From a virus: 28,916 bases of DNA. Location: the IMG/VR virus record IMGVR_UViG_3300037963_004137, positions 1 to 28,916 of that record; one strand, 5' to 3'. Position numbers and translations under genes: made by a program. Below, piece after piece: positions 27,528 to 28,916 of the stretch. The notes below the pieces were generated by a model. That model saw nothing but the letters and a program-made list of their open reading frames with translations, was not told the DNA's origin and did no database searches. Every line of letters starts with the position of its first letter. Position 1 is the first letter of the stretch.

Positions 27528-28916
27528 ATGCTCACACCGGAACAGGTTGCTGACTTCTATTCGACCCATTGCGCATACTGGGAGGGAAAGCGCGACCAGC
27601 TCCGCGAGCTTCGACGCCTGTACATGACGCGGTTTTGGGAACCGGAGTCCTTTCCGTCCATGGATGGGATTCTAAGGACGGAAGTTCCGAAGGCTTACGC
27701 CGTCGTTGAATCTTATCTCGGAAGCCTATACGCGAAGAATCCGAGCGTTTTCGTTCAAGAGGACGTCCGAGGACGCGGAAACCCTGAAGTCGCGGAGGCG
27801 ACCGCGAACCAGTATCTTCTCTCGGTCCGCGAACAGATCGAGGACGGAACCCGGCTCGCGCTTATCTACCCGTGCGCATTCCTGAAGCTCGCGCCGGTCG
27901 AGTCGGTCGACCCTCTCAAACGGGTTTCCTGTTCCGCGCTTCCTCCATGGGAGGTCCTGGTCGATGCGACCGCCGGAAGCTGGGAACAACAGAGATACAT
28001 CGGCCATGCATATCTAATGCCCGTCGACGAAGCCTCCGTCCGATACTCGAAGCCGGTCGAGCGCTTCCGTCCGCGTCGTTATTCGAAGTGGATTGAAGAC
28101 TCTACTGTCGGAGGGAAACCGACCGCGCTCGGACTGTCGGACCCGAACGTCGCGCCGGACTTCGAGCGCTGGATTCAAGTTGTCGAGGTGTACGACTTAG
28201 TATCGGATAAGCTCCTCGTGTGGTCCGAAGACTTCGAGTCTGGACAGGAGTTCCTCTTCGAGGGAGTAAAGGTCCAAGTCGGAGCGCTTGACGACGAAGC
28301 CGCAGCGGACAACGAAGCGCCTGAAGCGGACTTAGTCCATGAAACGACTGGAATACCATTCAAGAGCGCGAGCGGTCGTCCGGTCGTTCCGATTATGCCG
28401 ATCTATTTCAGCCGCGACCCTGACACGCCGCTCCGAGGCTATTCGCTCTTGTCCAGGTCTCTCGACCAGTTCCGAGAACTTAACGTAATGCGGACCTATC
28501 AGGCGCAAGGTGTTAGGCGAATGGCGCGTCAATGGATGGTCCGAAGCGGCTTCCTTTCCGAAGACGGAGCGGCGAAAGTCTCGCAAGGGTTGGACGGAGA
28601 GTTCATCGAGGTTGACCTTCCTCCAGGAACTCCCATCGAGGGGAACATTATTCCCGTACCGCAAGCTCCAATCCCGGCGGATATCAGTCTGTACGCTGCG
28701 ACAGTCGAGTCCGATATCAACGCCGCTGGACTCCTCGCGCCGTTCACTCGCGGAGAGGTCACGCGCTCGACTGCGACGGAACAACAACTCCTCGCGGCTT
28801 ACACGTCGTCGGAGATCGGTCGCATGGCTCGGACTCGCGACGGTATGATCCAGAAAGTAGCCCAGACCTACAATATCATGCTGTCTGTAGTCCTCGGAGA
28901 TGAAGCGGAGGCGTTG
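27528..28916 (+). CDS. Portal protein, N-terminal and central part (3' end cut by the window edge)
   Basis: ATG 27528 opens a frame of 463 codons with no stop up to the window edge; it continues at 113-409. AAGG at 27517-27520, overlapping the TerL stop, serves as SD. The sequence has portal-type helices in the N-terminal 60 residues. A stretch near the end, DISLYAATVESDINAAGLLA then GEVTRSTATEQQLLAAYTSS, resembles the conserved crown/wing region of podovirus portals. Order (TerL, portal, scaffold, MCP) supports it. The portal is the 12-fold DNA entry and exit channel and docks TerL during packaging. The central domain is acidic near residues 245-270 (ALDDEAAADNEAPEADL), perhaps an exposed loop. 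Confidence 0.85.
   Translation, partial: MLTPEQVADFYSTHCAYWEGKRDQLRELRRLYMTRFWEPESFPSMDGILRTEVPKAYAVVESYLGSLYAKNPSVFVQEDVRGRGNPEVAEATANQYLLSVREQIEDGTRLALIYPCAFLKLAPVESVDPLKRVSCSALPPWEVLVDATAGSWEQQRYIGHAYLMPVDEASVRYSKPVERFRPRRYSKWIEDSTVGGKPTALGLSDPNVAPDFERWIQVVEVYDLVSDKLLVWSEDFESGQEFLFEGVKVQVGALDDEAAADNEAPEADLVHETTGIPFKSASGRPVVPIMPIYFSRDPDTPLRGYSLLSRSLDQFRELNVMRTYQAQGVRRMARQWMVRSGFLSEDGAAKVSQGLDGEFIEVDLPPGTPIEGNIIPVPQAPIPADISLYAATVESDINAAGLLAPFTRGEVTRSTATEQQLLAAYTSSEIGRMARTRDGMIQKVAQTYNIMLSVVLGDEAEAL
28805..28916. repeat. Terminal near-identical repeat, right copy
   Basis: This is the direct repeat of bases 1-112, with C instead of T at the base matching 67 and G instead of T at the base matching 79. 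Both changes are silent in the portal frame. See the left copy for interpretation. Confidence 0.9.

Noticed and set aside
1-28916. tRNA genes, CRISPR arrays, insertion sequences, integrase or attachment sites
   Set aside because: I looked for cloverleaf-like segments, regularly spaced repeats, transposase and recombinase motifs, and saw none that I could support.

Overview
The window appears to be the complete genome of a small tailed phage, opened at an arbitrary point inside the portal gene. Bases 1-112 and 28805-28916 are the same sequence with two synonymous differences, so the contig closes to a circle of about 28.8 kb (or carries a short terminal redundancy). Gene content and order are those of a short-tailed (podovirus-type, T7-like) virion: small and large terminase, portal, scaffold, major capsid protein, adaptor, tail nozzle, tail proteins and three consecutive ejection-type proteins. 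G+C is in the high fifties by eye. I see no integrase, RNA polymerase, DNA polymerase or tRNA. An M15 peptidase endolysin and large internal virion proteins suggest a Gram-negative host; I cannot name the host or phage genus.

Layout. The rightward (late) block starts at a sigma70-like promoter near 25221-25249. It encodes an NrdR-like zinc ribbon protein, TerS, TerL and portal (crossing the contig ends), then two small proteins (one WYL-like), scaffold, MCP and a decoration-like protein (terminator at 3808-3850). It continues with the adaptor, nozzle, three tail proteins, ejection proteins of 216, 657 and 1600 aa, a small beta-rich protein cassette and a lysis cassette ending at 20114. The leftward (early) block runs from 25019 to 20172: an RHH DNA-binding protein, a 969-aa primase-helicase (AEP-like primase, zinc ribbon, SF2 helicase), two unknown proteins, an HNH-AP2 endonuclease, and a 45-aa hydrophobic ORF not previously obvious because of its size. 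The blocks converge on a perfect 28-bp palindrome at 20125-20152.

Control. The 248-bp divergent region 25020-25267 and the promoter at 21761-21789 share a palindromic box, consensus TGTCTACCGGTAGACA, which sits in or against the predicted promoters. Half-box versions overlap the -35 of the capsid promoter. A second element, a 48-nt dyad with 15-nt arms (GTGGACAGGTGATTC and its complement), occurs once in the divergent region and once between tail genes at 9038-9085, with a 14-nt partial copy in the 3' end of the RHH gene. The leftward operon repeats a leader design (hairpin, TCCTTCCTTC-type tract, SD, ATG) before three genes. These control elements are the most novel part of the window.

No gene-free stretch exceeds 300 bases. 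The larger gaps are 25020-25267 (control region), 2170-2313 (capsid promoter and leader), 9015-9113 (dyad), 3777-3863 (terminator) and 20115-20171 (palindrome).
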